From contig NZ_JAUSZI010000002.1 in assembly GCF_030817415.1 (NCBI RefSeq), positions 682,001 through 746,000 on the forward strand: a stretch of DNA of 64,000 nucleotides. The letters are read 5' to 3'. The first letter of the stretch is position 1. Every line of letters starts with the position of its first letter. The notes beneath the pieces are model-generated. The model was given only the letters and a program-made list of their open reading frames with translations. It was not told where the DNA came from and searched no databases. The position numbers were made by a program, and so were the translations under genes. Positions 26,275 through 35,441 of the stretch are shown here, in pieces. This stretch comes from Streptomyces umbrinus (lineage in GTDB: Bacteria; Actinomycetota; Actinomycetes; Streptomycetales; Streptomycetaceae).

Positions 26275-27858
26275 ATGCTGGCCGAGTCTCTTCGCCACTA
26301 TGGAAAGGCCCTGCCACCGATGCCCCTTGCTCAGCTCGAAATTATCAACGATACGAAAAACGCCCCTCAGGGAGTTTCCGCGCTCTCACGCCGAAATTTC
26401 CTCGCCCCACTACTCTTCCCCGTTCTGCTGTCCACCCTTCTCGGTCTATGGGGAATTCGCAGAGATGAAACCGTGTGGCACGACGAGGCTGCGACTCTCG
26501 GATTGGCTTCCCGTAGTCTGCCGGACCTGTGGCAGACGTTGGGCAACATAGACGCCGTACATGGAGCGTATTACCTTCTCATGCATGGGCTGTTTGGCCT
26601 GTTCGGGACCGACCTTCTGGTGCTGCGTCTTCCCTCTGTTCTCGCCTGTGCGCTGGCAGCGGCAGGAGTCACAGCGCTCGGGGTCCGATTGTCAGGGACA
26701 CGAGCCGGCATACTGGCAGGCCTTTCCTTCGCCCTACTCCCAGCTGTTCAAAGATATTCACAGGAGGGGCGCTCGTACTCGCTCGTCTGCGCACTTGTGG
26801 TCTGGGCCACATATTTTCTTGTGAGTGCGGTCCTTGACTGCCGAGCCCCGGTAATTACCGGGCGTAGAAGTTCGATGGTGCCGTGGATCGCATATGGTGC
26901 TCTCATGCTGGCGGCGTGCATACTGCATCAGTTCGCCGCCCTCGCCCTGGTTGCGCATGCCTTCGTCCTGCCAGATCAGGCGCGGCGCCCGTGGGCATGC
27001 ACCGCACTTTTGGTTGTGGTGGGATTCGCCCCCATTGCGGCTCTGGGAATAGCGCAGTCCGAGCAGGTCGCATGGATCAACGGTGTCACCGGTAGTCAAT
27101 ACCAGCGCTTCGCGATACAATTTTCCTTCGCGATAGTACTGTCTTATTTCGCCTCATCAGGGAACGCTGGAAAAGTTTCTCCTGAAGCGCCTTTCAGTCT
27201 ACGGGCGATCGCCCTTCCTCTGTTCGTGCTGCCCACTGTACTTCTTGTGCTGATTTCTCTTTACAAGCCTTTCTACGTAGAGAGGTACGTGTTCTACAGC
27301 CTCGTAGGCCTGGCGCTCCTCTTGGGGGCCGCACTGGACCGCATGTCTGAACTAGGGCGCAACCTACGAGCAACTGCAGTGATTGTTGTCGCCTTGACAA
27401 TCGCACTGCTCATACCCGAGTCCCTTAAGGTGCGGACACCGGAAAGTCGATCGGACAATGTCACCGACCTGGCAAAAATCCTGTCCGGGGAATACGCTCC
27501 TGGCGACGGAATTCTCTACCTGTCCGTGAAGAGACGCGCATGGTCACTGGCCTACCCTTCGGTAAGCAGAGGGATGTTCGACCTTGCCCAGGAACTCACT
27601 CCGGCGGCCTCGCACGACCTTTACGGCACCGAATTGCCTTCCTCTCAGATTCCCGCGCGCATGCGCAGCAGCTCACGAATTATCGTCGTAACGGAACCCA
27701 AAGGCATTCATGCCGAAAGCAACGGGACAGAGGCAATGAAGGAAAGGGTTCTGGCGGAATATTTCACCAAGGACCGCACCATACGAATTAACGGGGCGCA
27801 GGTAATTATTTACGAGCGCCGCACAACGGCTACTGAGGCTGAACTCGCGGTGTCGTAG
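26275..27858 (+). CDS. GT39-like membrane glycosyltransferase (mannosyltransferase type)
   Basis: 527 residues with about ten membrane helices. The first extracytoplasmic loop has RDETVWHDEAATLGLASR and the second NIDAVHGAYYLLMH, corresponding to the Asp-Glu motif and the 'D-x-x-P/HG-x-YY' motif of GT39/ArnT-like enzymes that use polyprenyl-phosphate sugars. A C-terminal soluble part of about 150 residues follows. The start could be ATG 26275 or ATG 26320; neither has a strong ribosome binding site. AT-rich codons are frequent throughout, unlike the flanking genes, suggesting horizontal acquisition. It is divergent from a two-component pair. A terminator follows at 27927. Confidence 0.82.
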   Translation: MLAESLRHYGKALPPMPLAQLEIINDTKNAPQGVSALSRRNFLAPLLFPVLLSTLLGLWGIRRDETVWHDEAATLGLASRSLPDLWQTLGNIDAVHGAYYLLMHGLFGLFGTDLLVLRLPSVLACALAAAGVTALGVRLSGTRAGILAGLSFALLPAVQRYSQEGRSYSLVCALVVWATYFLVSAVLDCRAPVITGRRSSMVPWIAYGALMLAACILHQFAALALVAHAFVLPDQARRPWACTALLVVVGFAPIAALGIAQSEQVAWINGVTGSQYQRFAIQFSFAIVLSYFASSGNAGKVSPEAPFSLRAIALPLFVLPTVLLVLISLYKPFYVERYVFYSLVGLALLLGAALDRMSELGRNLRATAVIVVALTIALLIPESLKVRTPESRSDNVTDLAKILSGEYAPGDGILYLSVKRRAWSLAYPSVSRGMFDLAQELTPAASHDLYGTELPSSQIPARMRSSSRIIVVTEPKGIHAESNGTEAMKERVLAEYFTKDRTIRINGAQVIIYERRTTATEAELAVS

Positions 27859-27926
27859 GAGCTGACGGTTCGTCGCCCCTCAGGCGCGCCCGGAGCGCGG
27901 CGAAACGGCCGGCCAGACAGCCGGGG

Positions 27927-27952
27927 GGCCGCCTCGTTGCGACGAGGCGGCC
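27927..27952 (+). terminator. Hairpin terminator after the GT39-like gene
   Basis: Arms GGCCGCCTCGT and ACGAGGCGGCC form a perfect 11-bp stem around the loop TGCG, 68 bp after the stop at 27858. Confidence 0.65.
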
Positions 27953-28433
27953 GAAGCTGAAGCCCGGCTCCTGGAGATCGTCGACTCGTTCGACGTCGAC
28001 CACAGCCGCACCCTCGACGACCTGGCCTGTTCCGGTACTGCCGCGAGGCGGGCGACGTGGACGGGTGGTGCCCGGTACGGAGAGGCGTGCGCCGATGTGG
28101 CACTGGGGCTTCGCGTACTACATCGAGACTCTCTGCGAACTCCAGGCCACCGACCCGCGATCAGCACCGGCACGCCGTAGCGAGCCCGGCCACGAGACAG
28201 GAGGATTGCCCGAGGACGGCTCAACTGCCCAGGATGCCGTCCCCGTTGAGGGCGGCGGCCGCGCTCCAGGCGACCGCCAGGTCAACATCGAGGTCGCGAA
28301 GGCGGGCTGACCGATCGGCGGCTCCTCCAGCGACGGTCCGTACGACTACAGCGTCCACCTGACCGTCGCCACTCTCTTCCACGGCACTTCTGTCCCACCT
28401 CTTGACCCGCTGGGCCGGGAGGTGCAACCTCTC
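27953..28433. other. Stretch with possible gene remains, nothing assignable
   Basis: A plus-strand stretch at about 27955-28130 reads LLEIVDSFDVDHSRTLDDLA and later GEACADVALGLR, which has coding character but no start codon or ribosome binding site and soon leaves frame. It may be the remains of a regulator or enzyme. The rest to 28433 is featureless. Confidence 0.3.
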
Positions 28434-28465
28434 GTTAATGCGCATTAGGTAATACGCATTAACGC
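28434..28465. promoter_or_regulatory. Tandem palindromes upstream of the LacI-type gene, likely operator
   Basis: The outer arms CGTTAATGCG and CGCATTAACG form a perfect 10-bp inverted repeat with a 12-bp spacer. Inside, TAATGCGCATTA (28437-28448) is itself a perfect 12-bp palindrome, and TAATACGCATTA (28451-28462) is a near-perfect copy of it 14 bp away. Such AT-rich islands in GC-rich DNA with a central CG are typical LacI-family operators. They lie 48-79 bp before the GTG of the LacI gene, fitting autoregulation of the unit that follows. Confidence 0.75.
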
Positions 28466-28512
28466 TGCCGTCGCCGACAGCGCCAGGCCCTGCCCCGGAG
28501 GAGAGAAGCACT

Positions 28513-29610
28513 GTGGAACCCAGGAAGCGGCCCGGACGTACGCCCGCTCCGGCCGGTCGTACGTCGCGGCCCCGGCAGGCCGAGGTGGCTCGGCTCGCGG
28601 GGGTGTCGCAGGCGACCGTGTCCCTGGTGCTCTCCCCGAAGCCCGACGGCAAGGGGCGCATCATCTCCGAGGAGACCCGGCAACGGGTCCTGGAGGCGGC
28701 CCGCAGCCTCGGCTACGTACCCGACCCGGCCGCCCGGCGCCTGGCCGCCGCCCGCAACAACCTCCTCGGCGTCTTCAGCTTCACCGCCACGTTCCCGACC
28801 GACGTGCAGCACTCGTACTACCCCTTCCTGGTCGGCGTGGAGCGCGAAGCGGCGGCGCTCGGCTACGACCTGGTGCTGTTCACCGGGTCGAGCACCGGCG
28901 GCGCGGGGGCCGCGGGTCCCGACGCCCTGAGCCGGGTCCGGCTCGCCGACGGCTGTCTCTTCATCGGTCGGCACACACCCCGGGCGGAGCTCAAGCGGCT
29001 GGTCGAGGACGGCTTCCCGGTCGTGCACCTGGGCCGCCGCGAGGAGCTGGAGGGCGTGGCATGGGTGGGGGCTGACTATGTCGAAGCCACACGTGAAGTC
29101 GTGGGCCATCTCGCCGAGTTGGGGCATCGGCGGATCGTCCTCGTCCGCGAGGACGACGACGCGCCCGCCTCTTCGGACCGTCAGCGGGGCTTCCTGGAAG
29201 GGCTGGAAGCCGCAGGTCTGCCCTCCGGGCCCACGACCGTCTTCCGGTCCGCGGATCCGCAGCGGGACCTCACGCCCGAACGGCTGCGCGCCTGGGCCGG
29301 CGAAGGGGTGACTGCCTTCGTCGCGGAGGAGACCGACACCGGGGCGGCCTGGCGAAGCTTGCTCTCCGCCGTGCGCGAGGCGGGCCTCGACTGTCCCGGA
29401 GAGGTGTCTCTCGCTCTGCTCGGCAGCCCGCCCGCCGACCTGGCGGGTGAACCCGAACCGACCGGATTCGACATCCCCCGGCCGCAGTTGGGCGCCGCGG
29501 CCGTACGTCTGCTGGCCGCACTCGTCGCGGGCGAGGAGGCGCGGGAACCGCTCGTCAGCTGCGTCTTCCGCCCGGGTCTGACGGCCGGACCGCCGCGTGC
29601 CCGTTCCTGA
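28513..29610 (+). CDS. LacI-family transcriptional regulator
   Basis: 365 residues from GTG 28513, with GGAGGAGAG upstream. The N-terminal DNA-binding part is EVARLAGVSQATVSLVLSPK (about residues 24-44) with the hinge helix at SLGYVPDPAARRLAAARN. The periplasmic-binding-protein-like effector domain follows, with GCLFIGRHTP, VHLGRREE, RIVLVRED and the C-terminal IPRPQLGAAAVRLLAALV. A short Pro/Arg-rich extension precedes the HTH. It heads the five-gene unit 29670-36443 (59-bp gap), and palindromic operators lie just upstream. I infer that it represses itself and the unit until a sugar-like or organic-acid effector binds. Confidence 0.92.
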   Translation: MEPRKRPGRTPAPAGRTSRPRQAEVARLAGVSQATVSLVLSPKPDGKGRIISEETRQRVLEAARSLGYVPDPAARRLAAARNNLLGVFSFTATFPTDVQHSYYPFLVGVEREAAALGYDLVLFTGSSTGGAGAAGPDALSRVRLADGCLFIGRHTPRAELKRLVEDGFPVVHLGRREELEGVAWVGADYVEATREVVGHLAELGHRRIVLVREDDDAPASSDRQRGFLEGLEAAGLPSGPTTVFRSADPQRDLTPERLRAWAGEGVTAFVAEETDTGAAWRSLLSAVREAGLDCPGEVSLALLGSPPADLAGEPEPTGFDIPRPQLGAAAVRLLAALVAGEEAREPLVSCVFRPGLTAGPPRARS

Positions 29611-29669
29611 AAACACGGTCCCCGCAGACCCCTCTCCCCCACCGAACACGAACAGCAGCAAGGAGAAGC

Positions 29670-31268
29670 GTGATACCCGAAGCAGACATTCTCGTCGTGG
29701 GCGGCGGCCTCGGCGGCGTGGCCGCCGCACTCGCCGCCTGCCGGGCAGGACGCAGCGTCGTGCTCACCGAGGAGACGGACTGGATCGGCGGCCAGCTCAC
29801 CAGCCAGGCCGTACCGCCCGACGAGCACCCGTGGGTCGAGCAGTTCGGTACGACCGCCTCCTACCGGCGGCTGCGCGAGGAGATCCGGCGGTACTACCGC
29901 CACTGGTACCCGCTGCGGGCCGAGGCCTTGGCACTCACCGACCTCAACCCGGGGGCCGGCCGCGTCAGCAAGCTCTGCCACGAGCCCAGGGTCGCCCTCG
30001 CCGTCCTGGAGGGCATGCTCGCGCCCCACCGGGCGGCGGGACGGCTGACCGTACTCACCGAGCACCGGCCGATCTCCGCCGAGTCCGACAACGATGTCGT
30101 ACGGTCGGTGACGTTGGAGGACCTGCGCGACGGGACGCATCGAACCCTCACCGCGCGGTACGTCCTGGACGCCACCGAGAGGGGCGAACTCCTCCACCTC
30201 GCGGGCGTCGAGCACGCGAACGGGGCCGAGGCACGGGCCGAGTTCGACGAGCCGCACGCCCCGGACGAGGCCCAGCCTCTCAACCAGCAGGGCATCACGG
30301 TCTGTTTCGCGCTCTCCCACCACGAGGGCGAGGACCACACGATCGACCGGCCGCAGGACTACGGCTTCTGGCGCACCTACCAACCCTCGTTCTGGCCAGG
30401 CCCGTTGCTCGGCTTCCAGGCGCCCGACCCGCGCACGCTGGAGCCGGTGCCGCGGACCTTCGTACCGAATCCGGATCTCGATCCGCTCGGCGTCTCGGCC
30501 GATCAGAGCGCCGATGCCGGCGACAAGGAACTGTGGGGCTTCCGCCGCATCCTCGCCCGCAAGCTGCACACGCCGGGCGCCTTCGACTCCGACATCACGC
30601 TCGTCAACTGGCCGCTCAACGACTACTGGCTCAAGCCGTACATCGGTCAGGAGGCCGAAGCGCTGTGCGAGGCACGGCAGTTGTCGCTGTCACTGCTGTA
30701 CTGGCTGCAGACCGAGGCGCCGCGCGCGGACGGCGGGACCGGCTTCCCGGGCCTGCGGATCCGCCCGGACGTGACCGGCACGGCGGACGGCCTGGCCAAG
30801 GCAGCGTACGTTCGTGAGTCCCGCCGTATCAAGGCCGTCACCACGGTCACCGAGCACGATGTGGCGATCGAGCTTGTCGGCCCACGCGGCGGAACGCGCC
30901 ACCGCGACTCGGTGGGCGTCGGCAGCTACCGCATCGACCTGCATCCCTCGACCGGCGGCGACGACTACATCGACATCGGGTCCGTGCCGTTCGAGATTCC
31001 GCTCGGCTCGCTCGTGCCGCGCCGGGTGCGCAATCTGCTGCCCGCCGGCAAGAACATCGGCACCACGCACATCACCAACGGCTGCTACCGGCTCCATCCG
31101 GTCGAGTGGAACGTCGGCGAGGTCGCCGGAGCCCTGGCCGCGCACTGCGTGGCCGAGGACGTCGAGCCGCACCAGGTGCAGGCCGAGGACAAGCGGTTCG
31201 AGGAGTTCGCGCGGCTGCTCGACCGCGACGGAGTGCAACGCCACTGGCCGGACGTACGCGGCTACTGA
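29670..31268 (+). CDS. FAD-dependent oxidoreductase (FAD_oxidored type)
   Basis: 532 residues with AAGGAG before ATG 29670. The N-terminal dinucleotide-binding motif is ADILVVGGGLGGVAAALAAC (G-x-G-x-x-G) ending in the Glu-Glu of TEETDWIGGQL. Other family blocks are YVLDATERGELLHLAGV, GLRIRPDVTGTADGLAKAAY, RESRRIKAVTTVTEHDV and the C-terminal NIGTTHITNGCYRLHPVEW, where a second FAD contact is expected. This matches the PF12831 family of cytoplasmic flavoproteins often found in carbohydrate or organic-acid catabolic loci. The second gene of the LacI-headed unit, 99 bp before the HyuA-type gene. The substrate is unknown. Confidence 0.85.
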   Translation: MIPEADILVVGGGLGGVAAALAACRAGRSVVLTEETDWIGGQLTSQAVPPDEHPWVEQFGTTASYRRLREEIRRYYRHWYPLRAEALALTDLNPGAGRVSKLCHEPRVALAVLEGMLAPHRAAGRLTVLTEHRPISAESDNDVVRSVTLEDLRDGTHRTLTARYVLDATERGELLHLAGVEHANGAEARAEFDEPHAPDEAQPLNQQGITVCFALSHHEGEDHTIDRPQDYGFWRTYQPSFWPGPLLGFQAPDPRTLEPVPRTFVPNPDLDPLGVSADQSADAGDKELWGFRRILARKLHTPGAFDSDITLVNWPLNDYWLKPYIGQEAEALCEARQLSLSLLYWLQTEAPRADGGTGFPGLRIRPDVTGTADGLAKAAYVRESRRIKAVTTVTEHDVAIELVGPRGGTRHRDSVGVGSYRIDLHPSTGGDDYIDIGSVPFEIPLGSLVPRRVRNLLPAGKNIGTTHITNGCYRLHPVEWNVGEVAGALAAHCVAEDVEPHQVQAEDKRFEEFARLLDRDGVQRHWPDVRGY

Positions 31269-31367
31269 ACAACCCCCGTGTGGACGGGAGTTCAGGCGTG
31301 GCGGCTCCACCCGCCCCGCCCGGCGACCGCCCGCGCGAACCGATCCAGCACAAGGAGGTGCACGGAT

Positions 31368-33497
31368 ATGAACACACCCCGCATCCGCGTCGGCATCGAC
31401 GTGGGCGGAACCTTCACCGACGCCGTAGCCGTGGACGCCACGACCCTCGAACTCCTGGGGCAGATCAAGGTCCCCACCAGCCACCATCACGAGGACGGCG
31501 TCGCGCACGGCATCGTCGAGGCGCTCGACCGGCTCCTGGAGCAGACCGGCTCCGCCCCCGCCGACGTCGCCTTCCTGGCGCACGGCACGACCCAGGCCAC
31601 CAACGCCCTCCTGGAGGGCGACGTGGCGACCGTCGGACTGATCGGCATCGGTACCGGCACCGCAGCGGTGCTAACCCGCCGCCTCGCGTCGTTCGGAAAG
31701 CTCGAACTCACCCCCGGCAAAAGGCTTCCGCTGGCCTACGCGCATGTCGCCGACCCTCAGGACACGGCAGACGTCCGCCGCGCGGTCGAAGAGCTGCAGG
31801 ACGCAGGCTCTCAAGTCCTCGTCGCCAGCCAGCCGTTCAGCGTCGACCGTCCCGAGGGCGAGCAGGCCGTCCTGGACGCGGCACGGCCGTACGGGCTGCC
31901 GATGACCGCCGCGCACGAGATCACCTCGCTGTACGGGCTGCACAAGCGCACCCGTACCGCCGTGGTCAACGCGGCGATCCTGCCCCGCATGCTGGCCACC
32001 GCCGACCTCGTCGACGCCTCCATCACCAAGGCGGGCGTGACCGCGCCGCTGATGGTGATGCGCTGCGACGGCGGTGTGATGGCGCTCGACGAGATGCGCC
32101 GCCGACCGCTCCTGACGGTCCTGTCGGGACCGGCTGCCGGAGTGGCGGGCGCTCTGATGCAGGAACGGGTCAGCGAGGGCGTGTTCCTGGAGACCGGGGG
32201 CACGTCGACCGACATCAGCGTCGTACGCCGCGGCAAGGTCGCCGTCCGGCACGCCACCATCCTCGGCAAGACCTCGTATCTGAGCGCCCTCGACGTGCGC
32301 ACGGTCGGCGTCGGCGGCGGGTCCATGGTGCGGATCGGCGGCGGCCGGGTGACGGGCGTGGGACCGCGCAGCGCCCACATCGCGGGGCTGCCGTACGCCT
32401 GCTTCGCCTCTCCCGACCAGCTGCGCGACGCCAAGGTGAACACCGTCCGGCCCATGGAAGGCGACCCCGCCGACTACGCGGTGATCGACGCGGCGGGCGG
32501 GCGGTTCGCCGTGACGATGACCTGTGCCGCCAATGCCCTCGGCCGCGTCCCCGAGGGCGACTTCGCCCGCTGCGACCCCGAGAGCGCGCGTGCCGCGATC
32601 GTGCCGCTGGCCGCCCATCTCGGCACGGACGTCGCGACGGCGGCCACGCGGATCCTCGACGCGGGCATCGCCCAGGTGAAGACGGTGGTGGACGCCATGA
32701 TCCGCGACTACCGCCTCGACAAGGACACGGCGATCCTCGTCGGTGGAGGCGGCGGTGCCGCGTCCGTCACGCCGCACCTCGCCGACACCAGCGGCATGGA
32801 GGGCCGGATCGCCCGCCACAACGAGGTCATCAGCCCCATCGGCGTCGCCCTCGCGCTCGTACGGGAACAGGTCGAGCGGATCGTGCCCGGTGCCACGCAG
32901 GAACAGATCCTCGCCGTCCGTGCCGAGGCGGAGCGGGCGGTCGTCGCCCAGGGCGCCCCCGCCGAAGGCGTCGAGGTCGAGGTCACCGTCGACCCGCAGA
33001 CCAACACCGTGCGCGCGGTCGCGACCGGCGCCACCGAACTGCGCACCCAGGACCGGTCCCACCGCGCCGACGACACGGAGCGGCTCCGTGCCGCGGCGGC
33101 CAGTCTCAAGACCGACCCCGCGGCGGTCCACGTCCTGGCGGGCACCGCCGCCCACACCGTCTACGGCACCGAGACGCACCGGCGCCTGCGGCCGACCCGC
33201 CGGCCCATACGGATCGTCGACGTGGACGGCGTCGTACGCCACCACGCCGCCGACGCCCGCGTGGAGACCACCACCGTGGCCGGCGCCCCGGAGGTGCTCG
33301 CCCGGCTGGTGGGCGAGTCCACCTCGTACGGCGACGGCGGGGTACGCGCTCCCGCCCTGCGGCTGCTGCTCGGCGCCCGCATCGCCGACCTGTCCGGCGT
33401 CCTCGATCCCCAGCCTCTACTCGCGCTGGCCCGCAGCGAGTTGCGGGCCCGAGCGGCCGACGAGCCGGTGGTCGCAGTGCTGGAGGTTCGGTCATGA
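31368..33497 (+). CDS. Hydantoinase/oxoprolinase family protein (HyuA type)
   Basis: 709 residues from ATG 31368, chosen because AAGGAGG lies 11 bases upstream; the longer open frame has no support. The ASKHA-type ATPase fold shows RIRVGIDVGGTFTDAVAV (phosphate 1), LAHGTTQATNALLEG, VFLETGGTSTDISVV (phosphate 2), VGVGGGSMVRIGGGRVTGVG and LVGGGGGAASVTPHLA. This is the N-methylhydantoinase A/5-oxoprolinase A architecture, which uses ATP to activate an amide or carbonyl. The usual partner HyuB is absent here, as in some catabolic loci with a stand-alone HyuA. The stop overlaps the next ATG by 4 bp. Confidence 0.9.
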   Translation: MNTPRIRVGIDVGGTFTDAVAVDATTLELLGQIKVPTSHHHEDGVAHGIVEALDRLLEQTGSAPADVAFLAHGTTQATNALLEGDVATVGLIGIGTGTAAVLTRRLASFGKLELTPGKRLPLAYAHVADPQDTADVRRAVEELQDAGSQVLVASQPFSVDRPEGEQAVLDAARPYGLPMTAAHEITSLYGLHKRTRTAVVNAAILPRMLATADLVDASITKAGVTAPLMVMRCDGGVMALDEMRRRPLLTVLSGPAAGVAGALMQERVSEGVFLETGGTSTDISVVRRGKVAVRHATILGKTSYLSALDVRTVGVGGGSMVRIGGGRVTGVGPRSAHIAGLPYACFASPDQLRDAKVNTVRPMEGDPADYAVIDAAGGRFAVTMTCAANALGRVPEGDFARCDPESARAAIVPLAAHLGTDVATAATRILDAGIAQVKTVVDAMIRDYRLDKDTAILVGGGGGAASVTPHLADTSGMEGRIARHNEVISPIGVALALVREQVERIVPGATQEQILAVRAEAERAVVAQGAPAEGVEVEVTVDPQTNTVRAVATGATELRTQDRSHRADDTERLRAAAASLKTDPAAVHVLAGTAAHTVYGTETHRRLRPTRRPIRIVDVDGVVRHHAADARVETTTVAGAPEVLARLVGESTSYGDGGVRAPALRLLLGARIADLSGVLDPQPLLALARSELRARAADEPVVAVLEVRS

Positions 33498-34093
33498 CCG
33501 CCATCGAACTCACCTCTGGCGACCAGGCGTTGATGGATCCCGCGTCCGTCGACGATGTCGAATGGGGCGTACGGCTGCTGGCCGCCACGCCGACCCACGA
33601 GGGCCGGGACCGCAAGCTGCTGCGCCAATGGGCCGGTAGGGCCGATGAGTTCGGGTCCCGGCTCGCCCCCGTCCCGTCCACCGCGCGTGTGGTCGAACGG
33701 TCCGACGGGGTGGACCGGATGCTGCTCGCCCGCTACACGTCACGGCCCCCGACCGTCGAGCTGTACACCGACACACTTGCCCTCGCCGAGGAGTTGGTCG
33801 ACGCCCGTGGCTGGCGGGCCTGGTACCCGCCGGGCTCGGCGCGCGCCGCCGCGCTGGCCCACGAGGCGGTGCACGCCCACCTCCACCACGGCCCCGCGAA
33901 GGCCGCACTCAAGCAGGCGCTCGACCACACCGTGCTGCGCCTCGGACGCCACCGCGTGGCCGGTCATGTCGCCGGTGCGGAGGAGGTCGCCGCGCACGCC
34001 TACGCCCGAACCGTCTGCCGACTCGGTCGCAGCCCCCTGCTCCTCACCGCCGCGCTGCGCGCGGAACTCACCCGGCCCGGAAGAGAGAAGTGA
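33494..34093 (+). CDS. Small HEXXH-motif protein of unknown function
   Basis: 199 residues from ATG 33494, overlapping the HyuA stop (ATGA). A zincin-like motif AHEAVHAHLHH (His123, Glu124, His127) lies in a helix, and a second acidic helix GAEEVAAHAYARTV follows about 36 residues later, with Glu163/164 able to be the third metal ligand. The extra histidines (129, 131, 132) are striking. The rest is helical with no signal peptide or membrane segment, so it acts in the cytoplasm. I do not recognise the family. Coupling to the hydantoinase-like gene suggests it works on the same substrate. Whether it is a peptidase or only binds metal is open. Confidence 0.65.
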   Translation: MTAIELTSGDQALMDPASVDDVEWGVRLLAATPTHEGRDRKLLRQWAGRADEFGSRLAPVPSTARVVERSDGVDRMLLARYTSRPPTVELYTDTLALAEELVDARGWRAWYPPGSARAAALAHEAVHAHLHHGPAKAALKQALDHTVLRLGRHRVAGHVAGAEEVAAHAYARTVCRLGRSPLLLTAALRAELTRPGREK

Positions 34094-34096
34094 CCC

Positions 34097-35386
34097 ATGG
34101 GTGTCGTCATCCTTCTCGTCATGGCGGCCGGCGTCGCCCTGATGCTCACCCGCAAACTACCGACCGCCTTCGCGCTGACCCTGCTCGCCATCGCCATCGC
34201 CTTTCTCGCCGGGGCGCCGTTCACCGGCAAGAACAGCGTGCTGGACACCGTCCTCCAGGAAGGCGCGCCTGCCCTGGCCGCCACCATGATCGCGATCATT
34301 CTGGGGTCCTGGCTGGGCAAGCTCCTCGACGAGACGGGCATCGCGGGCACACTCGTCCGCAAGATCGTCGAGTTCGGCGGTGACCGCCCGACCGTGGTGG
34401 CCCTGGGCGTCCTCGCCGTGTCCGCACTCGTCGGTACGGTGACCGGCTCGGCGCCCGCCGCCATGCTCGCCGGCATCATCGGCATCCCCGCCATGATCGC
34501 CGTCGGCGTGCCCAAGGTGACCGCCGCGGGCACGGTGCTGATGGGCATCGCCGTGGGCATCCCCTTCGAGCTGCCACTGTGGCAGTTCTTCTCCACCGCA
34601 CTGGAGCTGCCCATCCCGACCGTGCGCGGCTTCATGGTGAAGCTCTTCCCCTTCGCGCTGGCCGCCGCTCTCGCGTTCGTCCTCGTCGAGACACGACGGC
34701 GTGGTACCGAGCACGCCTGGTCTCTCAAGTCCGTCGACTCCCCCGGCGCGAAGCCTCGTTCACGACGCGCGGAGCTGGGCGACGCACCCTGGTACGCGCT
34801 GCTCGCCCCCGCCGTCCCGCTCGTTCTCGCGCTGGGCTTCGAACTCGCCATCATCCCCTCGCTGTTGGCAGGCGTCCTGTACGCGCTCGTCACCACGACG
34901 CGGCCCGGCGGCATGAACAAACGGCTGCTGCGCACCCTGTACGGCGGCTTCGAGGTGGCCGCCCCGCCGCTCGTCCTGTTCATCGCCATCGGCATCCTGC
35001 TCGCGGCCGTGAAACTGCCCGGTGCCGTGGACGCACTCGAACCGCTCGTCAAGGCCGTCAGTCCGCACAACCCCGTGGTGTTCGTCCTCGTCTTCACGCT
35101 CCTCGTCCCGCTGTGCCTCTACCGCGGCCCCCTCAACGTGTTCGGGCTCGGCGCGGGCATCGCCGGCGTCCTCATCGCCACCGGCATCTACCCCGCGGCC
35201 GCCGTCCTCGGCATGGCCACCTCGTACAACCAGGTCTTCGGCGTCGCCGACCCCACCAGCACACAGACCGTGTGGAGCGCCCAGTACGCGGGCGTCTCTC
35301 CCCAGCAGGTCATGGTGCGCACCCTGCCGTACGTCTGGGCGGTCGCCCTCGGCGGCCTGTGCGTGACCGCAGCCACCTACCTCTGA
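34097..35386 (+). CDS. Ion-transporter-superfamily permease (GntP/CitMHS-like)
   Basis: 429 residues and about eleven membrane helices in two halves, with a basic cytoplasmic loop in the middle (RRRGTEHAWS...KPRSRRAEL, about residues 198-228). Each half has a re-entrant-type stretch, TGSAPAAMLAGIIGIPAMI and YRGPLNVFGLGAGIAGVLI, as in GntP, CitMHS and related secondary carriers for organic acids or sugar acids. It starts 3 bp after the HEXXH gene, with GGAAGAGA as ribosome binding site. I infer import of the operon's acidic substrate. The exact family within the superfamily is uncertain. Confidence 0.75.
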   Translation: MGVVILLVMAAGVALMLTRKLPTAFALTLLAIAIAFLAGAPFTGKNSVLDTVLQEGAPALAATMIAIILGSWLGKLLDETGIAGTLVRKIVEFGGDRPTVVALGVLAVSALVGTVTGSAPAAMLAGIIGIPAMIAVGVPKVTAAGTVLMGIAVGIPFELPLWQFFSTALELPIPTVRGFMVKLFPFALAAALAFVLVETRRRGTEHAWSLKSVDSPGAKPRSRRAELGDAPWYALLAPAVPLVLALGFELAIIPSLLAGVLYALVTTTRPGGMNKRLLRTLYGGFEVAAPPLVLFIAIGILLAAVKLPGAVDALEPLVKAVSPHNPVVFVLVFTLLVPLCLYRGPLNVFGLGAGIAGVLIATGIYPAAAVLGMATSYNQVFGVADPTSTQTVWSAQYAGVSPQQVMVRTLPYVWAVALGGLCVTAATYL

Positions 35387-35389
35387 GCC

Positions 35390-35408
35390 CGGGCCCGGTC
35401 CGGGCCCG
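35390..35408 (+). terminator. Short GC palindrome after the permease gene
   Basis: Arms CGGGCCCGG and CCGGGCCCG around a single T, beginning 4 bp after the stop. It could be a weak terminator or processing hairpin, letting the exported-protein gene 34 bp downstream be made at a different level. Confidence 0.45.
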
Positions 35409-35441
35409 CCGAGCCACACACCTTCTGTCATTGGAGCCACC

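Noticed and set aside
31106..34093. 995-codon plus-strand frame over the hydantoinase gene
   Set aside because: Only the last 199 codons are real (the HEXXH protein from ATG 33494). The rest is Arg-rich shadow of the HyuA-type frame.
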